From CAYPPG01 sp964412555 (GTDB lineage: Bacteria > Hinthialibacterota > Hinthialibacteria > Hinthialibacterales > Hinthialibacteraceae): 53,393 bases of DNA. How positions within the stretch are numbered: the stretch's first letter is position 1; every line of letters begins with the position of its first letter. This document shows positions 26,670 to 35,108 of this stretch, piece after piece. Location: NCBI GenBank assembly GCA_964412555.1, contig CAYPPG010000054.1:1-53393 (forward strand), in the 5' to 3' direction. Both the position numbers and the translations under genes were made by a program. The notes under the pieces were generated by a model. It was given only the letters and a program-made list of their open reading frames with translations, ran no database searches and was not told the origin of the DNA.

Positions 26670-29144
26670 TTACCACAATAAACCTTGAAGGCCGTCGTCA
26701 TCCTCTTCAATCGGCCATTCTTCTTCGATTCTTTGTTTAGAATTCCGGGAATTTTTCGTAGAAGTTTCGGACTTCGAACTCATCTCTTTAACCGAAGATT
26801 TCCTTGTTTTCTTTCTTGCTTGTCGTTCCGTTTTCGGCTCGGTTCGTTTGATTTCCCGTTGAATCACTTGTTCGATTTCCCGTTCGGTTAATTCAATATT
26901 CGAAGTTCGGTCATGATCATCAAGGAAATTCACGAATCTTCCTTGAAAGTATTTATAACGGTCCAATGCCTGGCGTTCCAATTCGTAATTCCCTCTAGCA
27001 CGGCAAAGAGTAATTACCGCACGGAGACATTGCATGACGATGGCCTCGTTATAGTCACTCTCTTTCCATAGAGCAAGAGCGCGATAAAATAAAAATTCCG
27101 GCAGCCGGGAACTCTTTCGGCGCAATCCTCTGGCCGTTGCGGCGATCACAATGGAAGGCATTTCATCCTGCAGAATATCACTGGAAATTTGTATTAATAG
27201 ATTTTCCGATATCGGTTCGACTGCAGCGATCCATTGGGGAATCCGATTATGCCATGCTTTGTAAATTCGTAATTCACCGTTCAACCCTTTAAAAAGGTAA
27301 CGCATATTATAGTAAATTGCAAGTTTTTCTTCCGTATCAAGATTTTCAAGAGGTTCGATTTTATCAAGCCAATTATCCGATTTCAATGTTGAGAAGAAAG
27401 CCAAGTTTCGGAACAAAATTGCATCAAAAAGAGGATGTCTCTCTTCAAGCCCTGGGTCGTTTTTGTCTTGAACAATGGCTACAAAACGTTTCACCCCATC
27501 AAAAAGAGACCTTTTCAGGGGAGTGAGTTCCAGAGAATCGAGTTGTTTCAAGTCTCGCTCCACGAGGTGGCATTTCTTTTGTTGTAGATGCTTTTGAATC
27601 AAACTCCACACGAGACGTTCTCTCGCATTTCGAACGCTCGGGTTTAGCCGATCGACTTGTTCTGCTTCCTCTAAATATTTCATCGCTTTTTGGAGTGCAC
27701 TTCGTTTTTCGGCATTTTCATACAAGTAAATAAGGGGAGTACTATCTTGCGGGCAAGTTTTTTGCCACTTGACAAGCATTTTTTCCAGTTCTGTCGATTT
27801 CTTGTTGGCTTTTTGCATCAATGAAATCAGGGGGTTAAAATAATCAGGATTCGGATCGAGTTGGCAAGCTCGTTTATACAGACGAATCGAGTTTGAATGA
27901 TTAACCGGCTTAGGCGAGAACAAAAAAGAAAAGGGAAACACACTGGATTCCTCTATTTGAGCAAATTCTGCTGCGCGGGCATAAACGGCAGCCTGTTCTT
28001 TCGGGAAGAGACAATGCTTCCATTCTGATAGAAATTCCTCAAGATCCTCCGCGACAAAATCGGGAGACAACGATCCCGTTGAGATTATAGAATCAAGATG
28101 AAAGAACATTTTCGCCCGTTCTCCGTAGAACCGTGTTAAATGAATCAGCAAGATCGTATTTACTCCTTTATCGAATATATCCTCTGAATCCATAACATTA
28201 AAAACCGAACGGTTAAACTCTCTTATGATGATTGGAGAAGTAAGCCACTTCGAATTAAGAATTGTCTGAATTTTGTCCCGAATTCCTTTTTTCTGTTTGG
28301 ATTCTACACTCTTTATGAAGTCCCGCCATTGAGAACGGGGAGATTCAGGTGTTAGGGATTTCCAAAGTTCCCGTGTGGGGCGGGAAGAAAGCCCTTCAGG
28401 CCTCACTTTTTTGTCGATCTTGCTTTCCAAGAGAAATTGAACAGGTTTTAGTATTGAATTGTCCGGAATCCGTGCAAGCAGTACCTTACATTCAGAATCC
28501 TTGGCATGATGATAAGCATCCAATGCCCGGATAAAAAAGCACCATGGAGCGAGTGGAGAACGCCTTGGTATACGTGAAAGTTGCTCCAGATACTCTTTCC
28601 GCTCATTTTCACTACCATCATCCGCAACAGCCTTTAAAGCATTTTGTACAATTCCAGCTTCTTTTTTCAGTGAAGAATCCTGTGGCAAATCCGGACATTC
28701 CACAAGATGAGCAGGATTGGCAAGACCAAGTTTCAGCACATTCATTAATTGTGTTTGTGTTTGCTTGTCACAGGAGGATACATTTATCTTTTTGGCGATG
28801 ATAGATACATCATCTTTTGATAATGGGAAATGAAAGGTTTCTTGTTTTACAGAATCGAAAAGAGAACGATAACTCGGGCATTTTTCTTTCGCGACTTCGA
28901 TCAAATTTTTCGCATCTTGTACCAATCCCGCCTTTTGTAAATGTTGTATACGAAGCTGGTAGGCTTGCGCCGTTATGGATTCCGCTTCCTGGCCAGGATT
29001 TTCTTTCATATACATTTTGGCCAATTCAATCGCTTTTTTCGAATTGGATTGATGAATCGCATCAAGAACTTTTTCTTTCGTAACCGCTTCTTCGGTCGAT
29101 CTTTTTGCCTGCATTTGATTCTTTTTCCTGTTTTTCTTTGACAT
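26670..29144 (-). CDS. Large helical (TPR-like) protein leading the Hsp70 operon
   Basis: The 824-residue cytoplasmic protein belongs to no family I can name. It has a Lys-rich N-terminus (MSKKNRKKNQMQAKRS), a helical body with TPR-like stretches (KKAIELAKMYMKENPGQEAE, ALQKAMKYLEEAEQVDRLNP, EAIVMQCLRAVITLCRARGN) and a strongly basic then acidic tail (RQARKKTRKSSVKE...EEEWPIEEDDDG). ATG 29144 is chosen over an in-frame TTG at 29177. It is the first gene of the operon, 23 bases before the J-gene. A promoter candidate lies at 29202-29230. It could be a client-selecting or scaffold partner for the Hsp70 machine. Confidence 0.75.
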   Translation of the reverse strand: MSKKNRKKNQMQAKRSTEEAVTKEKVLDAIHQSNSKKAIELAKMYMKENPGQEAESITAQAYQLRIQHLQKAGLVQDAKNLIEVAKEKCPSYRSLFDSVKQETFHFPLSKDDVSIIAKKINVSSCDKQTQTQLMNVLKLGLANPAHLVECPDLPQDSSLKKEAGIVQNALKAVADDGSENERKEYLEQLSRIPRRSPLAPWCFFIRALDAYHHAKDSECKVLLARIPDNSILKPVQFLLESKIDKKVRPEGLSSRPTRELWKSLTPESPRSQWRDFIKSVESKQKKGIRDKIQTILNSKWLTSPIIIREFNRSVFNVMDSEDIFDKGVNTILLIHLTRFYGERAKMFFHLDSIISTGSLSPDFVAEDLEEFLSEWKHCLFPKEQAAVYARAAEFAQIEESSVFPFSFLFSPKPVNHSNSIRLYKRACQLDPNPDYFNPLISLMQKANKKSTELEKMLVKWQKTCPQDSTPLIYLYENAEKRSALQKAMKYLEEAEQVDRLNPSVRNARERLVWSLIQKHLQQKKCHLVERDLKQLDSLELTPLKRSLFDGVKRFVAIVQDKNDPGLEERHPLFDAILFRNLAFFSTLKSDNWLDKIEPLENLDTEEKLAIYYNMRYLFKGLNGELRIYKAWHNRIPQWIAAVEPISENLLIQISSDILQDEMPSIVIAATARGLRRKSSRLPEFLFYRALALWKESDYNEAIVMQCLRAVITLCRARGNYELERQALDRYKYFQGRFVNFLDDHDRTSNIELTEREIEQVIQREIKRTEPKTERQARKKTRKSSVKEMSSKSETSTKNSRNSKQRIEEEWPIEEDDDGLQGLLW

Positions 29145-29201
29145 AACATGAATCTCTGGATTTTGTTTCTCTACCAAACAGTGTTTCTAAAAATGGCATG
29201 C

Positions 29202-29230
29202 AGTATAATCTCTTTATATATTGCCTTCAA
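29202..29230 (-). promoter_or_regulatory. Sigma-70-like promoter of the Hsp70 operon
   Basis: On the minus strand TTGAAG (29225-29230) and TATACT (29202-29207) are separated by exactly 17 bases, about 58 bases before the ATG at 29144. No CIRCE element (TTAGCACTC-N9-GAGTGCTAA) is present, so HrcA control is not suggested. On the plus strand the overlapping TATAAT (29204-29209) may serve the divergent rimB-rimK pair, though it lacks a -35. Confidence 0.5.
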
Positions 29231-29332
29231 GACCATGATAATTTCAAGTGTAATTATGCCTGATATTGTAAAGGCAAAAGAGCTAACAAAAAACTCGAAC
29301 AAACTCGTTCGAACAAGAATCTATCCAGGGAA

Positions 29333-29785
29333 ATGAAAAAAAGAAACGCTATTACCATTGGATGGACGGAATATGTTGATCTACCGGATTGGAATATCGC
29401 TAGGCTCAAGGCGAAAGTAGATACCGGTGCGCGAACCAGTGCTCTGCATGTGGAGAGTGTGGAAAAACAAGAAGACGGAACCGTCTGTTTTCAGGTCATT
29501 TTAAATCGAAATGATCCTGAGGACCGAGTCAAAGTACACGCCCCTATTCTCAAAGAAGGCCGAGTGCGTTCCAGCAATGGAAAATATTCGCAACGCTATT
29601 TCGTGAAAACGCGGATTCGGATAGGAACAGTGGAGAAGGAAATCGAAATTTCATTGGTCTCTCGAGAAAAAATGATTTACCGCATGCTGTTAGGGCGGAA
29701 AGCATTGGAAAAAGATTTCATTGTTGATGTCAGCAAGCGGGAACTCGTAGGAAAAAAGTACAGAGAAAAACCATCAACTGAGTGA
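29333..29785 (+). CDS. rimB: RimB-like retropepsin-fold protease (ATP-dependent zinc protease family, PF05618)
   Basis: The 150-residue protein carries D30-T-G-A-R-T-S-A-L-H, the hallmark of the family annotated as ATP-dependent zinc proteases, now known to have a retropepsin-like fold. The body includes RVRSSNGKYSQRYFVKTRI and MIYRMLLGRKALEKDFIVD. In Pseudomonas, RimB cleaves the poly-glutamate tails that RimK adds to ribosomal protein S6. Here it directly precedes rimK, with its stop overlapping a possible GTG start of that gene. The context supports the same role. Cytoplasmic; no signal peptide. Confidence 0.88.
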   Translation: MKKRNAITIGWTEYVDLPDWNIARLKAKVDTGARTSALHVESVEKQEDGTVCFQVILNRNDPEDRVKVHAPILKEGRVRSSNGKYSQRYFVKTRIRIGTVEKEIEISLVSREKMIYRMLLGRKALEKDFIVDVSKRELVGKKYREKPSTE

Positions 29786-29787
29786 AC

Positions 29788-30978
29788 ATGAAAATTGCAA
29801 TACTCTCAAGACATAAATCCAGTTACAGTACCCGCCGATTGCGAGAATCGGCGATGCAATTGGGACATAAAGCAGAAGTTTTGGATACATTGAGATTTTC
29901 CATCGGTGTTCAAAAAGAAAATCCGGAACTGTATTATTTCAATCGAAGACTCTCCGTTTATGACGCGGTGATTCCTCGAATCGGCTCTTCGATCACCTTT
30001 TTTGGTTTAGCCGTCCTTCGACAATTCGAGCAGATGGGAATTTTTGCAGCGAATGACTCGATTGCCATCGCCCGTTCGCGGGATAAATTGCGTGCGACTC
30101 AAATCTTGAGTCGTCATGACATCGGTATTCCGCCGACAGCATTTGTGCGGGATAAGAATGAGGTTCTTCACGCCATCGAAAGAGTTGGGGGAGCGCCTGT
30201 CATTATCAAAGTATTGGAAGGAACGCAGGGAGTCGGGGTGATCCTTGCGGAAACAAGTAAGATTGCGTCTGCGATTATTGAAACCTTGCATAGCGCAAAA
30301 CAAAATGTATTGATCCAGAAATTCATCAAGGAGAGTAAAGGACGTGACATTCGAGCGATCGTTGTCGGTGATCGAGTGGTAGGAGCCATGCGGCGGATGG
30401 CGAGGGGAGATGAATTTCGAAGTAACGTCCATCGTGGTGGATTGACAGAAAAGGTTTCTCTTGATCCTATCTACAGTCAGACAGCGATTCGTGCCGCCCA
30501 AATTATCGGGTTGAAAGTAGCCGGTGTCGATATGTTGGAATCCGACGAAGGTCCTCAAGTGATGGAAGTGAATTCCTCACCGGGTTTAGAAGGGATCGAA
30601 AAGGTTACAGGAATCGATATCGCCTCCGAAATCATTCGAGAAGTGGAACATCAGGTTCTATTTCCGGAAGTCGATCTGAAATACCGGCTTCGTCTGGCAG
30701 CGGGTTACGGAATTGCGGAGTTCGTGGTTCACGATATGCCCGAATTGGAGGGGAAAGCTTTGCGGGATACAATGCTTCATGAGCATACGATTCGAGTGAT
30801 CCATATTACACGGAACAAACGGATCATTCCCAATCCTTCCGGTGGTGAAGTCATCGAATCGGGAGATGAATTATTATGTTATGGATCCTTGCAGGAACTC
30901 AGAGCGCTCATGCCTGAGCGAAAAGTACAACGAAAAAGAATGAAAAAGAAGATATTTGCTAAAAAAAGTTCCAAATAA
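29788..30978 (+). CDS. rimK: RimK-type ATP-grasp glutamate ligase with C-terminal RCK_C (TrkA-C) domain
   Basis: RimK adds glutamates to the C-terminus of ribosomal protein S6. Residues 1 to about 290 are a canonical RimK ATP-grasp (SRHKSSYSTRRLRESAM, RIGSSITFFGLAVLRQFEQMG, KVLEGTQGVGV, AGVDMLES...VMEVNSSPGLEGIE). Residues about 305-380 form a RCK_C/TrkA-C-like domain (YGIAEFVVHDMPELEGKALRD, TIRVIHITRNKRIIPNP, GDELLCYGS), the kind that binds nucleotides in K+ channels and transporters, so the enzyme may be ligand-controlled. ATG 29788 is preferred, but a GTG at 29782 overlaps the rimB stop. 396 residues versus about 300 for E. coli RimK. Confidence 0.92.
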   Translation: MKIAILSRHKSSYSTRRLRESAMQLGHKAEVLDTLRFSIGVQKENPELYYFNRRLSVYDAVIPRIGSSITFFGLAVLRQFEQMGIFAANDSIAIARSRDKLRATQILSRHDIGIPPTAFVRDKNEVLHAIERVGGAPVIIKVLEGTQGVGVILAETSKIASAIIETLHSAKQNVLIQKFIKESKGRDIRAIVVGDRVVGAMRRMARGDEFRSNVHRGGLTEKVSLDPIYSQTAIRAAQIIGLKVAGVDMLESDEGPQVMEVNSSPGLEGIEKVTGIDIASEIIREVEHQVLFPEVDLKYRLRLAAGYGIAEFVVHDMPELEGKALRDTMLHEHTIRVIHITRNKRIIPNPSGGEVIESGDELLCYGSLQELRALMPERKVQRKRMKKKIFAKKSSK

Positions 30979-31033
30979 AACTGCTGTTCATAGGTACATC
31001 GGTTGTTTCATTCCACAACAAAGTACGATTCCA

Positions 31034-33511
31034 TCATTCATTTTCAACTTTCCCTTTAAAAGGATTCTCCAGATTGACCGATCCAGTCTTTCTAATATGG
31101 ACTATATTGCTCTCGTTTTGTGGATGTTCAAAATCAAACTTAGGAGAGGAACTGAGTTCTGATGGAAATCGAGTAATCGTCTCCCAAAAGTTGGAAAACA
31201 CATTTTCTTCAGAAAACTGAGTTGTCATTCGCTTGTGGGCTTGTTGTCCCATTTTTTCTCTTAGATTTCCATCCAAAACAAGAGTTTCAACTGCCTGGAA
31301 AAAATCTTCTTCCCCCCGGCAAAGAAAACCGGTTTCATCGTGGAGGATCAATTCCTGCGGGCTGCCATCGCTCATCGCGACAGTGGGAAGACCGGACGCC
31401 GCCGCTTCGAGAATGACCATCCGAAATGAATCCAACACCCTTGGAAATAGGAAAATATCGGAAGAAGCATATGCTGTAGCGAGATCGACACCATCTTTCG
31501 CTCCCGTCAAGATCAATCGGGAATGTGCAAATGTTTTTCTATGTATTTCTTCGTGATCAGGACATTCACCCACGAGGCAGAGAATAAATTGATCCGTTCG
31601 TTGGGAGAGATACTCGTATAAACGAATCAACAGATTGACATTTCTCTCTCCCAATATACGGCTAACATAAAGTAGTTTTACGGACTCCTCTCTCCTCCAA
31701 TATTTTGAATTCCGATGATGAGGATTAAAAATCGTAGGATCGATCCATCGTTTCAGAATTGTTGTTTTTTCTGTGGGGATATCCAGATTTTTCATATCCT
31801 CGCGCAGTTTGCGGGTGGGTGTAAAAACCAGATCGACATGCCGGTAAAACATGCGTGTCAGCAAAAGAGCCATTTCGGCAAACATAGGATCGCCCGAAAT
31901 ATGCAAAGCGATTCGGGGAAAGTCCGTGTGATAAATTCCGTATACAGGTAGACGCATGAGTTTTCCGCAAATGAGACCAAGGATACCAACCGGTCCCGGG
32001 GTGCTGACAATCACGGCATCGAAATCTTCATCTTCAATCCGTTTGAGCATCTTCAAAATCGAAGGCACGTGTAAAGTCACTTTTTCGTAGCCTGGAATGG
32101 GAATACTTTTAACGGGCTGTAAGTTAATCACTCCTTCTGTCGCGATACCGTTTGGATCGGAAATGACTATCTTCAAATTCTTGTTTTTTTTACGGGCAAC
32201 TTGGAGGAACAGTTGGCAAATTTCCGAGGGACTATCGTGTTTATTATACGAATCGGTAAACCAGGCAACTTTCGAGACTTTTTGAATCCCTAGCCATTTT
32301 TCACCCTTTTCGATCAAATCCCGTTCCCCATGCAGGTTGCGCATGGTCATCATGTAGGAAGAAAGCACGGTTGGAGCAAATATCAAAAAGTAATGAATGA
32401 GTTGAGGTTTTTCAAAAAGTCGCAAGATCATTTGATCGAGTACATCCGAAGCAAGAGTAAACACGTTGCGGTTGTATTCTTCACGAGTCATGATCCCTTC
32501 GGTAAAGAGAGATTTCAAGGCAACATTGCTGGAAATAATTTCCCGAATTTCTTCGATCAAGTTCCGGTTATAGCCCGTCGGTTTGCGAAAATAGTTGAAA
32601 AATCGTTTCAAGCGACGGCGAAAGCGCATTTTCGAATTGATTTTGATCGGTCTGTTCCGTTCAAAAATTTGTCCCAAAATGAGAAGTAATTCTTCGGATT
32701 CCCGGCCTATTTTACTGCGCAGAAATTGATAGGCTATGCTGTTGACCTGATGAGAAAGGGTAAGACACCCATCACTTTGCCCGCATACTCTCGTTCGGCC
32801 TTTGCGAAGACCATCCAACACACCTTTTTTATTCAGTTCTTCAACATAAATTTCGGTATAGCAGGTACCAATAAATAGACCGCTGTGGTCATCCGTACCG
32901 CCGACGGCAATTTTTTTCCATGGTTCGGGTCCTACAGGTGCAATATCATGCTTCTCAGCGAGCCGCATGATATCGGATTCCGTCAAATTGGCGATGACTT
33001 GTTCCGTCACCCAATTGAATCGTTTCAGGCGGGTGCCATTCAGGATTTCAAGCGTTTTAAACAACAAAAGAAGTTTTTCAAAATGTTCCCATGTCAGCCG
33101 TCCATTGATTTTGTGGAGGGGATGCGCGCAGTAATGGACGATGTTCTGCTCATTTAAATATTGTACCAAATCATAAATATCTTCACGCACTTCATGAATT
33201 TCCCGGTGTTGCCGTTCTGTAAATCCTAAACAGACGACATGGACTTTGATATCTTCAGGAAAATAAGTCGTCACTTCATCCCCAAGAATGACATTGTCGT
33301 AGTGCTGAATTTCACGGACTCCCATATCCGTATTGTGGTCGGTAATGGTGACAAAATTCATGCCCCGCTGCATAGCAGTATCCCGGACATACTCGGGGGA
33401 GGTGAAACTTTCAGGACAACCCAAGCGCTGCATCAACCATAATGAAGGGCGGTCGGATGCCCAGGAATGGCAGTGAAGATCGATTCGGGCGGTTTTCAAT
33501 TCATTTGTCAT
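31034..33511 (-). CDS. PHP domain-GT4 glycosyltransferase fusion
   Basis: The 825-residue protein joins a PHP metal-dependent phosphatase-like domain (1 to about 260; IDLH13CH15SWASD, TITDHNTDMG, HYCAHPLHK, GGTDDHSGLFIGTCYTEI) through a helical middle to a GT4 retaining glycosyltransferase (about 435-810; KVAWFTDSYN, HTDFPRIALHISG, RILGERNVNLLIRLY, DIFLFPRVLDSFRMVILEAAASGLPTV). GT4 enzymes transfer sugars from activated donors to lipids or proteins; the attached PHP hydrolase may remove a phosphate in the same pathway. No signal peptide, so it is cytoplasmic. No Shine-Dalgarno is clear. A TATAAT at 33555-33560 lies about 45 bases upstream. It is convergent with rimK. Confidence 0.87.
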   Translation of the reverse strand: MTNELKTARIDLHCHSWASDRPSLWLMQRLGCPESFTSPEYVRDTAMQRGMNFVTITDHNTDMGVREIQHYDNVILGDEVTTYFPEDIKVHVVCLGFTERQHREIHEVREDIYDLVQYLNEQNIVHYCAHPLHKINGRLTWEHFEKLLLLFKTLEILNGTRLKRFNWVTEQVIANLTESDIMRLAEKHDIAPVGPEPWKKIAVGGTDDHSGLFIGTCYTEIYVEELNKKGVLDGLRKGRTRVCGQSDGCLTLSHQVNSIAYQFLRSKIGRESEELLLILGQIFERNRPIKINSKMRFRRRLKRFFNYFRKPTGYNRNLIEEIREIISSNVALKSLFTEGIMTREEYNRNVFTLASDVLDQMILRLFEKPQLIHYFLIFAPTVLSSYMMTMRNLHGERDLIEKGEKWLGIQKVSKVAWFTDSYNKHDSPSEICQLFLQVARKKNKNLKIVISDPNGIATEGVINLQPVKSIPIPGYEKVTLHVPSILKMLKRIEDEDFDAVIVSTPGPVGILGLICGKLMRLPVYGIYHTDFPRIALHISGDPMFAEMALLLTRMFYRHVDLVFTPTRKLREDMKNLDIPTEKTTILKRWIDPTIFNPHHRNSKYWRREESVKLLYVSRILGERNVNLLIRLYEYLSQRTDQFILCLVGECPDHEEIHRKTFAHSRLILTGAKDGVDLATAYASSDIFLFPRVLDSFRMVILEAAASGLPTVAMSDGSPQELILHDETGFLCRGEEDFFQAVETLVLDGNLREKMGQQAHKRMTTQFSEENVFSNFWETITRFPSELSSSPKFDFEHPQNESNIVHIRKTGSVNLENPFKGKVENE

Positions 33512-33554
33512 AGCGCGATATTTTGTTCCAAATCGGGATAGAGTTCATCGCTTT

Positions 33555-33560
33555 ATTATA
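33555..33560 (-). promoter_or_regulatory. Possible -10 box of the PHP-GT4 gene
   Basis: TATAAT on the minus strand between the deoxyribosyltransferase-like gene and the PHP-GT4 gene, about 44 bases before the ATG at 33511. No good -35 is visible at 17 bases. Confidence 0.3.
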
Positions 33561-33569
33561 GACGCACTT

Positions 33570-33992
33570 CTATTCCTCTTCCGGTGGGAAATGGCGTTGG
33601 ATATATGTGATGGCTGACTCCAAAGAAGGGAGAATCTTGGTTGTGAATTTCACCATCCAAGGGTTGCAATCGGCAAATGGAAGCGGTGAAAAAGCGACAA
33701 CGAATTTTCCCAAGTCATGGGATGCATAAAAGACCTCCATCGCCGTACCGATACTCGGTTTGTTATAATTGACTAAAATTATGTCTGCATCCCGAATATC
33801 CTGCAAGTCGAATTCGACGATTTCATTGGCGCTGTCGACTTCGTTATCTTTGAAATCCCGCCGCATCGGATCCAGTATGAAAAATCGATCATGAAGAAGT
33901 TTCTTCGCTTCTTCGCGCCATTCTTTTGCTTCTCCACGCACCTCACCCATGATGGGTCCACAAAGATATATTTTTTTGGGGTTTTTCGCCAT
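33570..33992 (-). CDS. Nucleoside 2-deoxyribosyltransferase-like protein
   Basis: The 140-residue protein has the Nuc_deoxyrib_tr pattern: KIYLCGPIMGE near the N-terminus, DLQDIRDADIILVNYNKPSIGTAMEVFYA in the middle, and GKFVVAF near the end. Enzymes of this fold cleave or transfer the glycosidic bond of 2-deoxynucleosides, and some relatives act on nucleotide second messengers. The Glu that serves as nucleophile in family members is expected in the GTAMEVFYA block (GTAxE). The gene sits 58 bases upstream of the PHP-GT4 gene on the same strand. Substrate unknown. Confidence 0.82.
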   Translation of the reverse strand: MAKNPKKIYLCGPIMGEVRGEAKEWREEAKKLLHDRFFILDPMRRDFKDNEVDSANEIVEFDLQDIRDADIILVNYNKPSIGTAMEVFYASHDLGKFVVAFSPLPFADCNPWMVKFTTKILPSLESAITYIQRHFPPEEE

Positions 33993-34122
33993 CTATTCAT
34001 CTCTTTTTTTCGAAATTGGGAACGAGGGAATAGGATCGAGAAAGGTTCAAAAATAAAAAACCTTGGATATGTCCCTCAAATCATTTTGATCGTCTATTTT
34101 CAAAAAATCTGTTAATTTCTAC

Positions 34123-34392
34123 TTACTCATGGGAATAAGAAGAAAAGAATTCTTCATCTTTTTCCCAAAAGGTAGGATCGGTTTCTTGCAACTGCCAGTT
34201 TTGCCCGAATTCCCGTCCGGGTTGATACCGTTCACCGGCAATTTCATGTCCAATGGTCGTGACCAAATCGACCGGCGCCCGAATCACCTTTCCCACATTA
34301 TGGCCAGCATCGACAACATCTCTAGACGAGGCACAACCGCCGCCATATGCGATCAATAGGCCGACTGTGAACCAGGAGTTCCATATCTTCAT
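34123..34392 (-). CDS. Small lipoprotein
   Basis: The 89-residue protein starts at ATG 34392 behind GGAG at about 9 bases. A longer frame to 34515 lacks a start of comparable support and would break the signal. MKIWNSWFTVGLLIAYGGGC is a lipoprotein signal; the likely acylated Cys is residue 20. The mature part (ASSRDVVDAGHNVGKVIRAPVDLVTTIGHEIAGERYQPG...) is short and matches no family I know. Probably anchored in the inner or outer membrane. Confidence 0.7.
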   Translation of the reverse strand: MKIWNSWFTVGLLIAYGGGCASSRDVVDAGHNVGKVIRAPVDLVTTIGHEIAGERYQPGREFGQNWQLQETDPTFWEKDEEFFSSYSHE

Positions 34393-34593
34393 CCTCGTAT
34401 CTCCGTTTCTGTTCTTTTGCTTGACCACTCTTTTCTCTTTTTTATCGTAACACTGTTTCTGTTCTTTTTGAATCATTATGGAACCTAGAAAGACATAGAT
34501 TCTTTTCGTGCGCATGAATCTTCATCGATTCTGCATTACACTTATATGATAGACCAAAGCCTTCTTGGTTCCATTCCATCACAGGAGATATTT

Positions 34594-35001
34594 ATGGATT
34601 CTGTTCCGAACGACACACTCTGCAGTCGATGCATGGCTTTATGTTGTCATTATATTACGATTGAAATTGATAAACCAACCAGCAAACGGCGAAAAGACGA
34701 TGTTCGGTGGTATTTGCTTCATGAAGGCATCACTCTTCTGGTTACATCGGATCGCTGGTTGATCAAAGTTCCCACTCGATGCACAGAGTTGAATGAAGAC
34801 TATACCTGTAACATTTATGAAAACCGCCCACTGACTTGTCGAGAATATACAACAGAAAATTGCGATTATTATACCGCCTATGAGAATTGGGATCGAGACT
34901 ATGTGGAAATCGAAACACCTGAGGAATTCGAGAAATTTCTCGAAAGCCGAAAAAGAAAAAGACGTTCTGGCCGTACCACAAAAAAAGCGAAGAAAAAATA
35001 A
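34594..35001 (+). CDS. YkgJ family cysteine-cluster protein
   Basis: The 135-residue protein has the YkgJ (CxxCxxCC, PF03692) signature: C10-x2-C13-x3-C17-C18 near the N-terminus, then RCTELNEDYTCNIYENRPLTCREY and NCDYY. Members bind Zn or an Fe-S cluster. The tail (KRKRRSGRTTKKAKKK) is strongly basic, suggesting contact with nucleic acid or the membrane. ATG 34594 follows AGGAGATATTT; an in-frame ATG at 34546 is less supported. The exact role of the family is unclear; a neighbouring methyltransferase and glycosyltransferase follow downstream. Confidence 0.82.
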   Translation: MDSVPNDTLCSRCMALCCHYITIEIDKPTSKRRKDDVRWYLLHEGITLLVTSDRWLIKVPTRCTELNEDYTCNIYENRPLTCREYTTENCDYYTAYENWDRDYVEIETPEEFEKFLESRKRKRRSGRTTKKAKKK

Positions 35002-35108
35002 TGGATCTGCTGATTCAATTGGTTTGGGGTTAGAAGCAGATTGTATTCATCGAAAATAATGATAAAATCCCACGTCTGATCATAGCGGTTTCAATGAGGA
35101 TAAATACA

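Noticed and set aside
29145..29332. CIRCE/HrcA operator expected before an Hsp70 operon
   Set aside because: No TTAGCACTC-N9-GAGTGCTAA-like dyad; a sigma-70-like promoter is present instead.
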